Part shown: positions 1 through 7,216 of the stretch, in pieces
How the letters are laid out: each line of letters opens with the position of its first letter
Numbering within the stretch: the first letter of the stretch is position 1
Translations under genes and position numbers: made by a program
Notes under the pieces: model-generated
Seen by the model: only the letters and a program-made list of their open reading frames with translations
Told to the model about the DNA's origin: nothing
The model's database searches: none
Assembly (NCBI GenBank): GCA_027922465.2
Contig: BQMF02000421.1
Location: 1-64,000 of the forward strand
Length of the DNA stretch: 64,000 nucleotides
Source: Turritopsis dohrnii
Lineage: Eukaryota; Cnidaria; Hydrozoa; Anthoathecata; Oceaniidae
Reading direction: 5' to 3'

Positions 1-390
1 GACAAAGATACCTCATTGGGTGAAAGGATACGAACACTATTCCGCGAACAAGGTATCACAATCGTTAGCATTCTGACGGCGTTTGGTATGGCTATCGGTG
101 TTCTTGTGGAAGCTTTGTTACCATCTGGAGGTGGAAGCTCAGTAAGTCACCCACAAAATCCTGATGATAAAAAGGACGGTGCAAAGGAATGGATAGAAAA
201 TAAACTCAAAGCGTTAGCATCACTTCTAGGCAGATTAGCATCTAAAGCGGCAGAGGCTTTACCAGGAATAATTGGGTCTATCGTATCATGGATATTGAAC
301 AGAGCAAAAGAAGTTGTAGGTTGGTTAAGTCAAAATTTATGGGCTCTGATTGTAGGGTTGATCTATACATACCTTGTCACTAGACGGTAA
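1..390 (+). CDS. C-terminal part of a membrane protein of a Polinton-like element (open at the left edge)
   Basis: The reading frame is open from base 1 and ends at a TAA at 388-390, so the gene starts outside the window. Two hydrophobic segments are seen, about residues 13-40 of the visible part and the last 20 residues. Between them is a basic, alanine- and leucine-rich amphipathic stretch that could lie along a membrane. The sequence resembles, from memory, a repeated hypothetical protein of cnidarian genomes that I associate with virus-like elements. Its neighbours are capsid and packaging genes on the other strand, with only 57 bp to the next stop. The function is unknown; a virion or host membrane role is inference. 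Confidence 0.6.
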   Translation, partial: DKDTSLGERIRTLFREQGITIVSILTAFGMAIGVLVEALLPSGGGSSVSHPQNPDDKKDGAKEWIENKLKALASLLGRLASKAAEALPGIIGSIVSWILNRAKEVVGWLSQNLWALIVGLIYTYLVTRR

Positions 391-447
391 CCATCTGAAA
401 GTGTATATGTTACATGTATCGTGTAACATAATTTTTGCTGATGGTCT

Positions 448-870
448 TCATCTTTCAAAATACCACACAATTCCACCAATTCCAAGCATACTCATAGCTA
501 TAAAAGTCAATTCTCTTTCATGTTGATCATGACTCGGTGTATAAAAGTCGCTCAATACAGGCTCCCGTGGTAGCGGTTCAAGATGATTACTAAACACCCT
601 ATTGTACTCTCTCATTGCATCATTTAGCTCTACGAATTTAGTCTCAGCCTTCTTTTCGAGCAATAGTTGTTTATTGATGAAATCGATCCTTTCCTGTCGT
701 TTTTGCTGCCATTCAATCTGTGCTTTTTGTAATTTTTCTATGGCCAAATCATGACGTTTTCTTTCCTTATCGATTCTGTCTTTGGATAAACTTGAAAACA
801 GATAGCTTGATCCTGTGAAAGCCAAAGCGTTAGCTAAAGCTCCACCCAACATCATTGCGATAGAAGCCAT
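448..870 (-). CDS. Small membrane/coiled-coil protein of the Polinton-like element
   Basis: A 140-residue protein. Residues 1-28 are small and hydrophobic, 30-90 are highly charged with heptad-like spacing (a probable coiled coil), and 120-137 form a second membrane segment. The start at 870 follows the stop of the next gene upstream (873) with a two-base gap, which indicates a tightly packed transcription unit. The family looks like one I recall repeatedly in cnidarian genomes without a function. A structural membrane protein or a holin-like role is possible but unsupported by any motif. Confidence 0.65.
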   Translation of the reverse strand: MASIAMMLGGALANALAFTGSSYLFSSLSKDRIDKERKRHDLAIEKLQKAQIEWQQKRQERIDFINKQLLLEKKAETKFVELNDAMREYNRVFSNHLEPLPREPVLSDFYTPSHDQHERELTFIAMSMLGIGGIVWYFER

Positions 871-872
871 AT

Positions 873-1100
873 TTAGATATTGATATTTTCAGGCAAAATC
901 TTTTGTTTGATTAAGTAGTCCTTTGTCACTTCACTAATGGCGATAATGACAACTAGTTTTCCCGTATCTTCCAAGTCGAACTTTTGAATAGAGGGAGGTG
1001 TCATTTTTAACACCTTTTTTACAAGCATAGAGCAGCCGATAGCGAGTGTCGATATGACTGATGCGTGATATAAACCGTTGACGATATTTTTCTTGTCCAT
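873..1100 (-). CDS. Very small two-segment membrane protein, viral cluster
   Basis: A 75-residue protein with two hydrophobic segments, about residues 12-30 and 48-58, separated by a basic stretch. The minus strand upstream of its start holds a run of alternating T and A at about 1123-1133, a possible TATA-like promoter. Its stop lies two bases before the start of the next gene downstream. I do not recognise the family. Its place among the small membrane genes suggests a late or structural role, which is inference. Confidence 0.5.
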   Translation of the reverse strand: MDKKNIVNGLYHASVISTLAIGCSMLVKKVLKMTPPSIQKFDLEDTGKLVVIIAISEVTKDYLIKQKILPENINI

Positions 1101-1149
1101 GTTTTGTTACATATATTGCGAGATTATATATATAGCGTTATTTATCCTT

Positions 1150-1488
1150 TTATTCCATTTCATGTTTATTGATTTTCACCGGTATTTTAGATTTTTGTGG
1201 AAGGGGGGTGGATGGTGACCCACGGGGTAATATTTGCTCTTTCTTTTTATACACAAAATAAGCAAATCCACCAACTAAACCGAGAGCTATTATTCCACCA
1301 TAGGTGTAGTTCATAGGTTGTTCATTTGGTTTGGTGAGAGAAGCCTGAGGCCTCTCCATTTCTTTTTGAGGTGACACTTGTTTTAATTGTTCTCGTTTTT
1401 TACGGTTGTATTCCGCTAACTTCTTACCCGCTTCAACCTTTTTTGGGTTCTTCGTTGTCACTTGAATGGGAGTCTGTTCTTCTGACAT
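1150..1488 (-). CDS. Single-pass membrane protein with basic N-terminus, viral cluster
   Basis: A 112-residue protein. Residues 1-45 are rich in Lys, Gln and Glu, and one membrane segment lies at about 62-80, followed by a Lys-rich stop-transfer sequence and a Pro-rich tail. The start is preceded on the minus strand by an A-rich leader (AGATAATAAAA next to the ATG). Its first 56 bases overlap the 3' end of the next gene upstream in a different frame, a compact arrangement usual in viruses. No enzymatic motif is seen. Confidence 0.55.
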   Translation of the reverse strand: MSEEQTPIQVTTKNPKKVEAGKKLAEYNRKKREQLKQVSPQKEMERPQASLTKPNEQPMNYTYGGIIALGLVGGFAYFVYKKKEQILPRGSPSTPLPQKSKIPVKINKHEME

Positions 1489-2077
1489 TTTTATTATCTG
1501 CTGTATTTATATTATCATCGGATTTATTTAAATTCCTTTCATTGATATAATGCCACCCGGTAATAAGTGCAACACTGAGTGGTGCTAATAATGGGCCGAA
1601 TTTATAATGTAAGTCACATATAAATCTTTGAAGGGCAGAGTTTAAGAAGGGGTCAGTTTCCAGGTCATTGCTCAACGCATCTTGATTGTTTATTCCTAAC
1701 GTTGCACAAGCCTTCATGGAATAAATACGTATCAGTGATTTCCCCACCATTTGACCTGATAGTTTAGCTTCATAGATACTAAAAAGTTTTTCTACCTCTT
1801 CATCTTTGAGTTTGTTAATTTGCTCTTCCGTGTACATTTTCCCTAAGTATAGCTTGCTATTTCCAGTTAAGACACACTCGAGCAATTTTTGCTTTTTACC
1901 ATCTGAAGGTGGTGGTGGGAATTCACCTGGAATATCGTAGCTGATTAAATTATCGATCGCTGTTTCCGCCATTTTTATTAGAGAGAGGTATTTTTTAAGA
2001 CAAAATAATGATAAGAGGATGATGATGTTTAATAATATAAAGTTGATATATTCTAACATTGTTAAATAAATAAACAT
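1433..2077 (-). CDS. Conserved hypothetical membrane protein of the Polinton-like element
   Basis: The frame gives up to 214 residues, with possible ATG starts at 2077, 2059 and 1972. I favour 1972 (179 residues). It lies just after the leader CTCTCTAATAAAA, similar to that of the next gene, and the part after it looks like a conserved cnidarian family. The 35 residues upstream are only a hydrophobic stretch. From 1972 the protein has a Pro-rich turn (GEFPPPPSDGKKQ), a charged helical middle, and a hydrophobic segment near LLAPLSVALITGWHYI. The tail is rich in Asp, Asn and Ser. The function is unknown. Confidence 0.6.
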   Translation of the reverse strand: MFIYLTMLEYINFILLNIIILLSLFCLKKYLSLIKMAETAIDNLISYDIPGEFPPPPSDGKKQKLLECVLTGNSKLYLGKMYTEEQINKLKDEEVEKLFSIYEAKLSGQMVGKSLIRIYSMKACATLGINNQDALSNDLETDPFLNSALQRFICDLHYKFGPLLAPLSVALITGWHYINERNLNKSDDNINTADNKNVRRTDSHSSDNEEPKKG

Positions 2078-2094
2078 TGTTTACTTAAACAATT
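1973..2094. promoter_or_regulatory. Short divergent intergenic region, likely two-way promoter
   Basis: The minus-strand gene starting at 1972 (or 2059/2077) and the plus-strand gene starting at 2095 diverge from this AT-rich stretch. It contains TAAATAAATAAAC and TTTACTTAAAC. If the longer minus start is used, only 17 bp remain. No defined promoter motif can be proven by eye. Confidence 0.35.
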
Positions 2095-2343
2095 ATGCCC
2101 GATGATGAATCCTCAGATGATGATATTATATTTTCCCATCAAGATACAAAAAGGGTTACTTTTAATGATATAGTAATGGTCCATTATATCTCTGCTTGTG
2201 AATCTCGTAGAGGTAACTGGATAGAGGCTGCTGTTGATAGAGTACGCTTTGAATCGAGGATTAAACATATTGGTAAAATTCTAGAACCTGTATTGAGACG
2301 TAAATTATTCTCTTATAGTAGTCTTATAACAGTCTTACAGTAG
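2095..2343 (+). CDS. PPP1R15/GADD34-like PP1-targeting protein carried by a virus-like element
   Basis: An 82-residue protein. Residues 1-10 are acidic. Residues 19-32 read KRVTFNDIVMVHYI: an RVxF-type PP1 docking motif (RVTF, 20-23), then the hydrophobic VxVHY segment that follows it in PPP1R15 proteins. A gap follows, then GNW (40-42) and DRVRFESRI (48-56), matching the GxW and DRxRFxxRI part of the same core. In cells this core brings protein phosphatase 1 to phosphorylated eIF2alpha, reversing the translation arrest of the stress response. Several large DNA viruses carry related short proteins against the antiviral eIF2alpha kinase response. Here the long regulatory N-terminus of the cellular protein is absent, as in viral versions. 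The last 11 residues are encoded by the start of the tandem repeat that follows, so the C-terminus may be altered. Function is inferred from the motif alone. Confidence 0.75.
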   Translation: MPDDESSDDDIIFSHQDTKRVTFNDIVMVHYISACESRRGNWIEAAVDRVRFESRIKHIGKILEPVLRRKLFSYSSLITVLQ

Positions 2344-2540
2344 TCTTATAGGAGTCTTACAGTAGTCTTATAGGAGTCTTATAGGAGTCTTATAGTAGTC
2401 TTACAGTAGTCTTATAGGAGTCTTACAGTAGTCTTATAGGAGTCTTATAGGAGTCTTATAGTAGTCTTACAGTAGTCTTATAGTAGTCTTATAGGAGTCT
2501 TACAGTAGTCTTACAGTAGTCTTATAGTAGTCTTATAGTT
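2311..2540. repeat. 11-bp tandem repeat, about 20 copies
   Basis: The unit is AGTCTTAyAGk, alternating among three variants (ending TAGG, TAGT or CAGT). It starts inside the last codons of the plus-strand gene and fills the space towards the convergent ATPase gene. Confidence 0.95.
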
Positions 2541-2565
2541 TTTGTTACAAGACTCTTGTAACAAA
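2541..2565. terminator. Perfect 12-bp inverted repeat with one-base centre between convergent genes
   Basis: The left arm TTTGTTACAAGA (2541-2552) and right arm (2554-2565) are exact reverse complements around a single C. It lies 13 bp from the stop of the ATPase gene and follows the tandem repeat, between two converging 3' ends. An RNA hairpin, a processing signal or a replication/recombination site are all possible. The terminator label is only the best guess from position. Confidence 0.4.
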
Positions 2566-2578
2566 TATATCAACCTGT

Positions 2579-3184
2579 TTAACAAATCACGTGCGTTCTT
2601 GGGTGTTCCATTCTCATGACTAGGCACGCGTGTTTCCCTCCTTTCAGTTTTTCCTTGACATTTTTCAATTCTTCTTGCGATTCAATGACATCGTTCTCTT
2701 CATGAATGGTGGCTAGATCGTTTCTATCTTTTGGATACCACACATATAACATTTTAGCTTGCCGTCGTAAATTTTTAGGTATAGCCGTGTATGATTGTGT
2801 AAGTAACCATAGCGAATGATTTCGATGTCTACCACTAATTGCCAACTCGAGCAAAGGCTGTCTCTTTTTGTCCAATTTTTCATCAGCTATTATATCATCA
2901 ATCAGAAATAAGGTTTTATATCCAGCACAGAAAAAGTCCATTTTCTTAATATATTCATACAAAGATCCTTCCGGCTCAATTAAAATCACGTAGCTGTCAT
3001 TCCAGAACCACTTCCGATCTCTGTAAGTCTGATTCCATCTTAAGGTGGGACATATAATCACGATGAAATCAAAGTGATCAAAGTATTCATTTTCTAATAA
3101 TTTTACAACACGATCCGTTTTACCGCACGATGTTGGTCCAACGAATAATGCTGTGTGAGGCTCTTTCATGTAAAGTGTGTTCAT
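2579..3184 (-). CDS. Genome-packaging ATPase (FtsK/HerA superfamily, A32-like)
   Basis: A 201-residue ATPase that would drive genome packaging into the capsid. It has Walker A GPTSCGKT at residues 16-23, a hydrophobic strand ending in acidic residues for Walker B (TLFLIDDI, 91-98), and LLTQS at 127-131. That last motif is the polar sensor strand typical of A32-type packaging ATPases of Polintons, adintoviruses and large DNA viruses. About 200 residues is normal for the short form. The gene follows the capsid gene with four bases between, so co-transcription is likely. All key residues seem present, with no stop or frameshift. Confidence 0.85.
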   Translation of the reverse strand: MNTLYMKEPHTALFVGPTSCGKTDRVVKLLENEYFDHFDFIVIICPTLRWNQTYRDRKWFWNDSYVILIEPEGSLYEYIKKMDFFCAGYKTLFLIDDIIADEKLDKKRQPLLELAISGRHRNHSLWLLTQSYTAIPKNLRRQAKMLYVWYPKDRNDLATIHEENDVIESQEELKNVKEKLKGGKHACLVMRMEHPRTHVIC

Positions 3185-3188
3185 TTTA

Positions 3189-4505
3189 CTAATATAATGC
3201 AGACATAAATTGACCGTTTTGTATGTTTAATTGAGCATCCATTATTAGATATATATATGCGTTTAAGTTTCCTGCAGTTTCAGCGGTCTTTTCAATCTGT
3301 AAAGTGATGCCTTCACTCGCATTTTCAATCCTTCGACCGGTCCCATGCAAAGCATTCTCATCAATTGTTCTGAAATCTAACCATAGAGCATACTTGTTTG
3401 TCAAGTAATCAGAGACTTTTACATCATGTAATCCCAAGCGCTTTCGGTTTTCGCCGACGCTATTATCTTTTGGTTTTCCTTCAGCAAAATACTTGCAAAT
3501 CTCATTGTATTGTTCAAACGGCTGCATCCCTTGAGCAAAAAGTTGGTTAGGCTTACCCTCAACGATGACAGATACCTTTTTGATCTTTGGATTGTAGAAT
3601 TTGCAGGTTTCTCGTTTGTAGGATTCTTCTTCTTCAAACAGAACTAAGATACCCTTCAAAGATTTGGCAGGTGTGTTGAATGACCAATTCCATGTTGTGT
3701 CTGACTTGTTTACTCTAATTTGTCTGTGCCGCAAAATCCTATCATAGAGCAAAGCCATGTTTTGATATTCAGAAGCGATTTGTCTAGCCAACGTGGGTTG
3801 TGTCACAAGCTCATATTCAAGTGAGATGTTGGATATTTTGTATTTACCGTCTGGGGTTTTTCTTTGACCTGCGGCAGAAGTTGGAGGGTCAGAATAGATA
3901 ACTCGGTTATAGTCGTTAAATGTGATCTCGTAGCAAAGCCTATTCCCTAAACCCGCTTGATAATATAGGATAGTACTATCTAGCATCTCAAAGTCGAGTG
4001 GAATGACAAACTTGTTTTTATAGGTGTCAGCAATGACCTTGTCTTCTGCATCAGTGGTGTCTTTATCTGAAGCACCAATCCTCAATTTCATACAATTCTC
4101 TGTACACCCATCATCGATGATGATACCCTGTCTTATCGCGTTTCTCTTTTCAAACTTGGTTAACCATAAATCTCTGTAACACCCAAAAAGATCAAAGTCA
4201 TCGATGCTCAATATCTCGTTACCTTCAAACTTGACAGCCAACTTCTTAACGATAGCTCTCCCAATGTTACTGACCAATGTTCTTTTTGAGTCAGCTTTCG
4301 ACTCGAGTTCAATATCAAAACTTAGATTAGCTGTTCCTGGAATAATAACATCATCGCTTCCTAAATTTGGAAACCTAACCAATAATAACTGATTTTGATC
4401 GATCTCACTCGGATTGTGTGTGACAATTACTTTTTGACGAGAACCTTTTACACCGCGTGCAGTTCTAAGTGAACGTTCTGGATTTAACCTCTTTCCATAC
4501 TCCAT
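3189..4505 (-). CDS. Probable major capsid protein
   Basis: A 438-residue protein, by position and size the major capsid protein of the element. It is rich in beta-strand-like segments and ends in a hydrophobic stretch (YIYLIMDAQLNI). The order penton-like gene, this gene, packaging ATPase on one strand is typical of Polinton-like and adinto-like elements, whose major capsid proteins have two jelly-roll folds. I cannot show the fold from sequence alone. The frame is intact. The start is preceded by a very AT-rich leader containing TATATATATC. The product is assigned mainly from context and from resemblance to cnidarian virus-element proteins. Confidence 0.7.
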   Translation of the reverse strand: MEYGKRLNPERSLRTARGVKGSRQKVIVTHNPSEIDQNQLLLVRFPNLGSDDVIIPGTANLSFDIELESKADSKRTLVSNIGRAIVKKLAVKFEGNEILSIDDFDLFGCYRDLWLTKFEKRNAIRQGIIIDDGCTENCMKLRIGASDKDTTDAEDKVIADTYKNKFVIPLDFEMLDSTILYYQAGLGNRLCYEITFNDYNRVIYSDPPTSAAGQRKTPDGKYKISNISLEYELVTQPTLARQIASEYQNMALLYDRILRHRQIRVNKSDTTWNWSFNTPAKSLKGILVLFEEEESYKRETCKFYNPKIKKVSVIVEGKPNQLFAQGMQPFEQYNEICKYFAEGKPKDNSVGENRKRLGLHDVKVSDYLTNKYALWLDFRTIDENALHGTGRRIENASEGITLQIEKTAETAGNLNAYIYLIMDAQLNIQNGQFMSALY

Positions 4506-4550
4506 TATTAATTATGATATATATAATTAATTATTACTTTTTATCTCGGT

Positions 4551-5102
4551 TTAGCGGATGTGCAAAACAACGGTTCTTCCTAGGTCTTCTTTTAGCATAT
4601 TGCAATGTTGATCTGTGAGTTTCAACGTGAGAGACTGAAATACACCATTTTTTAATTTTTTGTACTGAGGGTTTTTAGGCTCAACATGTGTGAAGTCACT
4701 ATATTCAGCCATGTGATAGGTTAGTAAAATATCACTTAGCTTTCCATTCTCAAGATTTTGAGTGTTGTCGAGTTCAGATAGATGCAAATTAATTTTGATT
4801 ATTTTAGCGAGCTTATTTGTTTTGATTATTCGAGGGTCTTTGTCTAATGAGGTAAGTTCTACATCACCTGCTAAAAAGGCACCTGCTAAAAAGGCATTCA
4901 ATTCCCTGCTCGTGAATGTTCCTTGAGGTACCAACTTTTCAGCTTTCCCATGAGTCAGTTTCAACTCTTTGGTTATTTCATACGTAACATTGTCTGCAAA
5001 CATATCAACCAATGCAATTTCTTTTGAGCCATCCAAGTTTTGAATGGGGTAAGAAAAATAGATTGTCTTTTCTCCTTTTGCGATATTTACTGTGATATAC
5101 AT
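4551..5102 (-). CDS. Probable minor capsid (penton) protein
   Basis: A 183-residue protein, the first gene of the minus-strand capsid/ATPase unit, 45 bp before the major capsid gene. Its length and strand-rich sequence suit a single jelly-roll penton. There is a short internal duplication AFLAG/AFLAG (encoded near 4870-4900, a 15-base direct repeat) which could be recent slippage. The start ATG at 5102 follows CTCTAATACAAGAA. No catalytic motif is present. The assignment rests on order and size rather than on a diagnostic motif. Confidence 0.55.
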   Translation of the reverse strand: MYITVNIAKGEKTIYFSYPIQNLDGSKEIALVDMFADNVTYEITKELKLTHGKAEKLVPQGTFTSRELNAFLAGAFLAGDVELTSLDKDPRIIKTNKLAKIIKINLHLSELDNTQNLENGKLSDILLTYHMAEYSDFTHVEPKNPQYKKLKNGVFQSLTLKLTDQHCNMLKEDLGRTVVLHIR

Positions 5103-5140
5103 TTCTTGTATTAGAGAATAGAGGATTATATTTTTAAATA
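5103..5140. promoter_or_regulatory. 38-bp divergent promoter region of the capsid unit and the large plus-strand gene
   Basis: Two genes diverge from these 38 bases. They contain TATTAGAGAATA and the AT-rich ATTATATTTTTAAATA, which could serve as a TATA-like element in both directions. Confidence 0.4.
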
Positions 5141-6304
5141 ATGGAGAACATTTTTAAATATGCTCCCAATGCGCTTTATAAGCCAAATGGAGGACAATAC
5201 CTTCAGATATTGAATTCTAAAGATTTATACAAACAAACAATTATTGTCTCTGAAAATGGTTCTTTTCCTGCGAGCTTTCCCAATATTTTTACTAATTACA
5301 AAATGGATGAAAATGAAAAACGCATGAAAATTTGGCAGGAACAACCATTTAAATTATGGCAAACCCAACTCAATTTTGTCACTTGGTGTGCTTCAAGTGC
5401 TTGTGGGGTCAGTTCTGAACATCTGAAAGAAGGTCGCTCTACTCCTATGATTAGAGCAGTATATCGTTTTCACGTCTATTATCATATTAGACGAATCATT
5501 AAGCGTCTGCAGACACCTCTACCTTTTGAAGATAGTTTCAACCAATACGATAATCCTTATAACAAAGAAGAGTTTTTAAAAATCTGTAGTGAATATGGTG
5601 TCGATTCTGATCCTAAAAAATACAAAGGGCAATATTTTTACAGCTCGTATCAAAAAAGACGTAGAGACTATCCAACGCCAGGTGTGAGTTATTTCACAGA
5701 CGACTCCATGACACGATGGATTATAGAAAAATCTAAAGGCTTTACAAAAACAGGTCTTGTAAAAATTTCAGAGAGTGTTAGAGCATATGCTTATCTTGTT
5801 CTTAGTTCGCAAGCCTCAGCTCGTTCTTCTATTTTAGGTAATAATTCAAGCTCTTTGACAGCTCAAAGAGTTTTTATGAACAACTTTGAAGACATTGTTA
5901 ACCGCAGAGTTGATATTCAAGATGACATTAAACGTTATCAAGATACTTTAAATTACGCTTCAAGCAAAGTTGATTATTCTGTTGGACAAGGTATTTACAT
6001 GTTACCTAGTGACATGAATCTAAACATCAAGTCGGGAGTGTCTGGTTATAATAATAAAATTCTCATATCTAATGACAACTTGAGCCTCGGAAGAAACAAA
6101 ATGATTAATGTTATGCAAGAGCATCATATTTCACCCAAAGTGACTAGCTCTCCAACACAAACAAAAAATAAAAGTTCACAAAAGGAAGTTCACAAAAGAG
6201 TAGTGAGTCAAACAGATTCACTCCCATCTCACAAAGAAGAGAAAATAGCTTTGGTTTTAGCGATTACCGCGATGTTTAGTATATGGTGGTATGTATTTCG
6301 CTGA
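5141..6304 (+). CDS. Large membrane-anchored protein of the Polinton-like element
   Basis: A 387-residue protein of unknown function. Residues 60-125 are rich in aromatic and basic residues (for example FKLWQTQLNFVTWCASSACG). The region 150-180 has a dense KRRRDY patch, and 320-360 is Ser/Thr/Lys-rich and probably disordered. Residues 368-386 form one hydrophobic segment ending at the C-terminus, so this may be a tail-anchored protein. Similar proteins next to capsid genes occur, from memory, in cnidarian virus-like elements. A role in the virion or in attaching capsids to membranes is inference. The stop codon TGA at 6302-6304 lies within the target duplication of the SINE that follows. Confidence 0.65.
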   Translation: MENIFKYAPNALYKPNGGQYLQILNSKDLYKQTIIVSENGSFPASFPNIFTNYKMDENEKRMKIWQEQPFKLWQTQLNFVTWCASSACGVSSEHLKEGRSTPMIRAVYRFHVYYHIRRIIKRLQTPLPFEDSFNQYDNPYNKEEFLKICSEYGVDSDPKKYKGQYFYSSYQKRRRDYPTPGVSYFTDDSMTRWIIEKSKGFTKTGLVKISESVRAYAYLVLSSQASARSSILGNNSSSLTAQRVFMNNFEDIVNRRVDIQDDIKRYQDTLNYASSKVDYSVGQGIYMLPSDMNLNIKSGVSGYNNKILISNDNLSLGRNKMINVMQEHHISPKVTSSPTQTKNKSSQKEVHKRVVSQTDSLPSHKEEKIALVLAITAMFSIWWYVFR

Positions 6305-6306
6305 TC

Positions 6307-6640
6307 AGCGTATGTAGTTTGCAATTATAGCCGGCATTGTGGATACATGCTAACACTTCTAAGCCCTGGCGTTTGTTGAATTTCGATCGAAATGACGGTA
6401 ACCTGAATGTCTCTATGGACCAGAGAAACCTGACAGTGATAAATCACCCAGACGCAATGCTAACCATTCCGCGATATATTCAACACAACTGCGGGGAAGT
6501 GCGCACTCATGCAAGTTTTACAACCAGAACATGAGAGATCTACAACCGCCGAAGTATATATACTTCCTCTCAGACGAACTGCGTGGGGTTCGAACACACG
6601 ACCTTGTTGTTACAAGTTAGCATTCTTATCCACTAGACTA
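6307..6640 (-). mobile_element. tRNA-derived SINE-like element with 8-bp target duplication
   Basis: On the minus strand the repeat begins with a pol III A-box-like sequence (TAGTCTAGTGG) and a B box (GTTCGAACCCC) about 50 bases on. A non-tRNA tail follows, to about 334 bp in all. CGCTGATC flanks it on both sides (6299-6306 and 6641-6648). The anticodon arm is not a good cloverleaf, so it is not a working tRNA gene. Confidence 0.6.
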
Positions 6641-6648
6641 CGCTGATC

Positions 6649-7031
6649 TGAATGTTATATGTATTGTTAGCTCATTTATGTTATAAAAATGAAACTACTA
6701 CAAACTGCTTTTTACTACATTTTTATGAGATATTTAATTGTTTACATTTATGAGTAATTTGTGGTTATATAATAATAATTAAAACTGCTTACGTGTTGTT
6801 ATTTGTTATGTAATCAAAATAACACGTTTCATAACGCGATACGAGTTATGAAAACAAAGGTCTTAGATGATAATATTAGCTATAGTAGGGAAATTCCCGA
6901 AATCATATGATTCCATGTTATGTTTATGAAGGATACAATTTTGCGCTATAATCGGCACTTTCCTATCTCTAAAACGAAGAGACATCTCCTAGATGTTAAC
7001 CTTGGGTAAATAGCCAGGTTTTTTTCATTAG
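6649..7031. other. AT-rich stretch between the SINE and the calcium channel exon
   Basis: No convincing reading frame. It should hold the right end of the virus-like element and the left part of a host intron, but I see no clear terminal inverted repeat. The last bases are a pyrimidine-rich tract and an AG splice acceptor. Confidence 0.5.
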
Positions 7032-7127
7032 GTTTTAACTGAATTAATCAATAAACGTGGGAAATCACAAAAGAAGCATCTAAATGGTCAGTTAGTCGCC
7101 GCTGAAAAACTGGCGCAATGCTCCGAG
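7032..7127 (+). CDS. Exon of a voltage-gated calcium channel beta subunit (guanylate kinase-like domain)
   Basis: A 96-base exon in one frame, 32 residues, with a pyrimidine-rich tract and TTAG acceptor before it and GTATTC donor after it. It contains RGKSQKKHLNGQLVAAEKLA, which matches the end of the guanylate kinase-like domain of Cav-beta subunits. These cytoplasmic proteins bind the channel alpha-1 subunit and control its trafficking and gating. Phase is zero at both ends. The next exon continues the family sequence without a break. Earlier exons are not in this window to the left, so they must lie beyond the virus-like cluster, or this is a fragment. Confidence 0.85.
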
Positions 7128-7216
7128 GTATTCACACTTCATCTTTTTCACCTTTCAATCGTTTCTCTAGCCTTAGTGCTATTTATCGTTCAGATGGTGT
7201 TTCTTCAATTTCGTAG

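Noticed and set aside
2311..2540. CRISPR-like array
   Set aside because: Units are contiguous 11-bp repeats with no spacers, in an animal genome.
3419..3637. Minus-strand frame inside the capsid gene
   Set aside because: It is a shadow of the longer conserved frame in another phase.
1..6304. DNA polymerase, integrase or protease of the Polinton-like element
   Set aside because: None of their motifs is visible in any frame here. They may lie to the left of the window.
6581..6646. A functional tRNA gene on the minus strand
   Set aside because: A and B boxes are present but acceptor and anticodon stems do not pair properly, and a 250-bp tail and target duplication mark it as a SINE.
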